Source of the DNA: Brasilonema sp. CT11
GTDB taxonomy: Bacteria; Cyanobacteriota; Cyanobacteriia; Cyanobacteriales; Nostocaceae
DNA length: 64,000 nt
Assembly (NCBI RefSeq): GCF_017982655.1
Contig: NZ_JABXYX010000003.1
Span: forward strand, 62,001 to 126,000
Direction: 5' to 3'
Each line of letters starts with the position of its first letter. Position 1 is the first letter of the stretch. The notes beneath the pieces are model-generated. The model was given only the letters and a program-made list of their open reading frames with translations, did no database searches and was not told the DNA's origin. Below are positions 63,600 to 64,000 of this stretch, piece by piece. A program made the translations under genes and the position numbers.

Positions 63600-64000
63600 A
63601 TGACAAATCATGACATGAGCAATTTCTCCATGCTGGATTTATTCCGCATGGAGGTGGAAGCCCAGGCAACAATAATAAACGACAATCTCTTAGCGTTGGA
63701 AGGCAACCCCAACGCCAGCAAAGAACTTGAAAGTTTGATGCGTGCATCTCATTCCATCAAGGGTGCTGCTCGTACTGTGCAACTTGATGCCGCAGTCAGA
63801 ATAGCTCACGTTATGGAAGATTGCTTTGTCGCTGCACAAAAAGGAGCAATCACAATTGACTCGGGTGACCAAGTCGATGTGCTACTGCAAGGAGTTGATA
63901 TGATTGAGCGCCTCTCTCAACTTAAAGAGAGCGAAGCGCTCAATTGGTTAGCCGCTCATCAAGGAGAAATTGAAAGCTTAATAGCAGCCATCTCTGCTAT
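63600..64000 (+). CDS. CheA-type hybrid histidine kinase, N-terminal part (cut by window edge)
   Basis: Open to the window end, 133 codons seen. It begins MTNHDMSNFSMLDLFRMEVE and contains an Hpt domain with the phosphorylated His51 in ASHSIKGAARTVQLDAA. The position after CheW and the Wsp-like context make it a CheA/WspE kinase whose kinase, CheW and perhaps receiver domains lie beyond the window. The 174-base gap from CheW has no other gene. Confidence 0.9.
   Translation, partial: MTNHDMSNFSMLDLFRMEVEAQATIINDNLLALEGNPNASKELESLMRASHSIKGAARTVQLDAAVRIAHVMEDCFVAAQKGAITIDSGDQVDVLLQGVDMIERLSQLKESEALNWLAAHQGEIESLIAAISA

Overview
The window looks like chromosomal DNA of a filamentous, probably heterocyst-forming cyanobacterium (Nostocales). 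This is inferred from many HIP1 octamers (GCGATCGC), a light-independent protochlorophyllide reductase subunit (ChlB), a Ycf37-like photosystem I assembly protein, light-repressed LrtA, an ARTO-type terminal oxidase, several short tandem heptamer repeats and abundant palindromic intergenic repeats. No rRNA, tRNA, CRISPR array or intact insertion sequence was recognised.

Layout. 0.5-2.8 kb: two tandem MscS-type channel genes. 2.9-6.6 kb: lipB, a 51-codon small ORF, lrtA, prxQ and an HGSNAT-like membrane acyltransferase. 6.7-11.5 kb: an orphan RiPP-like 54-aa peptide, a repeat-rich gap, two unrelated glycosyltransferases and a DUF4336 protein. 11.7-17 kb: chlB, a nucleoside hydrolase, a Ycf37-like TPR protein, a solute-binding protein, rplT and rpmI. 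17.1-22.3 kb: a secreted 16-repeat TPR-CHAT protein with a secreted partner, and a membrane protein. 22.3-28.9 kb: a palindromic repeat element, then a minus-strand respiratory operon (small membrane protein, NDH-2, two DUF2231 proteins, CtaC lacking CuA ligands, A2-type CtaD, CtaE). 29.5-32.6 kb: an AraC regulator, an aldo/keto reductase and a truncated AraC paralogue.

32.8-37.0 kb: a peptide-secretion locus with three Ser/Thr/Tyr-rich peptides carrying double-glycine leaders, a parvulin-like PpiC protein and an HlyD adaptor, but no C39 peptidase/ABC transporter in view. 38-41.5 kb: CsbD, a small membrane protein, a PRC-barrel protein with internal repeats, and a duplicated-domain exported protein. 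42.0-44.6 kb: the most interesting locus, a 57-aa peptide ending in two LNTDADGSD repeats, preceded by a perfect 20-bp hairpin and followed by a cupin_4/JmjC oxygenase and a sucrase-ferredoxin-like [2Fe-2S] protein. I read this as a candidate undescribed RiPP hydroxylation system. 44.5-49.4 kb: GNAT, UvrD-family helicase and a GT39-like enzyme. 49.6-56.8 kb: an Orn/Lys/Arg-decarboxylase-like enzyme fused to a VOC domain, a third MscS gene whose 3' end is an inserted fragment of the GT39 gene, and a histidine phosphatase-membrane-EF-hand fusion. 57.9-64 kb: a Wsp-like chemosensory operon (CheR-TPR, two MCPs sharing a nearly identical signalling domain, CheW, and a CheA cut by the window edge).

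All coordinates and motifs were read by eye. No database search or folding computation was run, so family names rest on recognised motifs.
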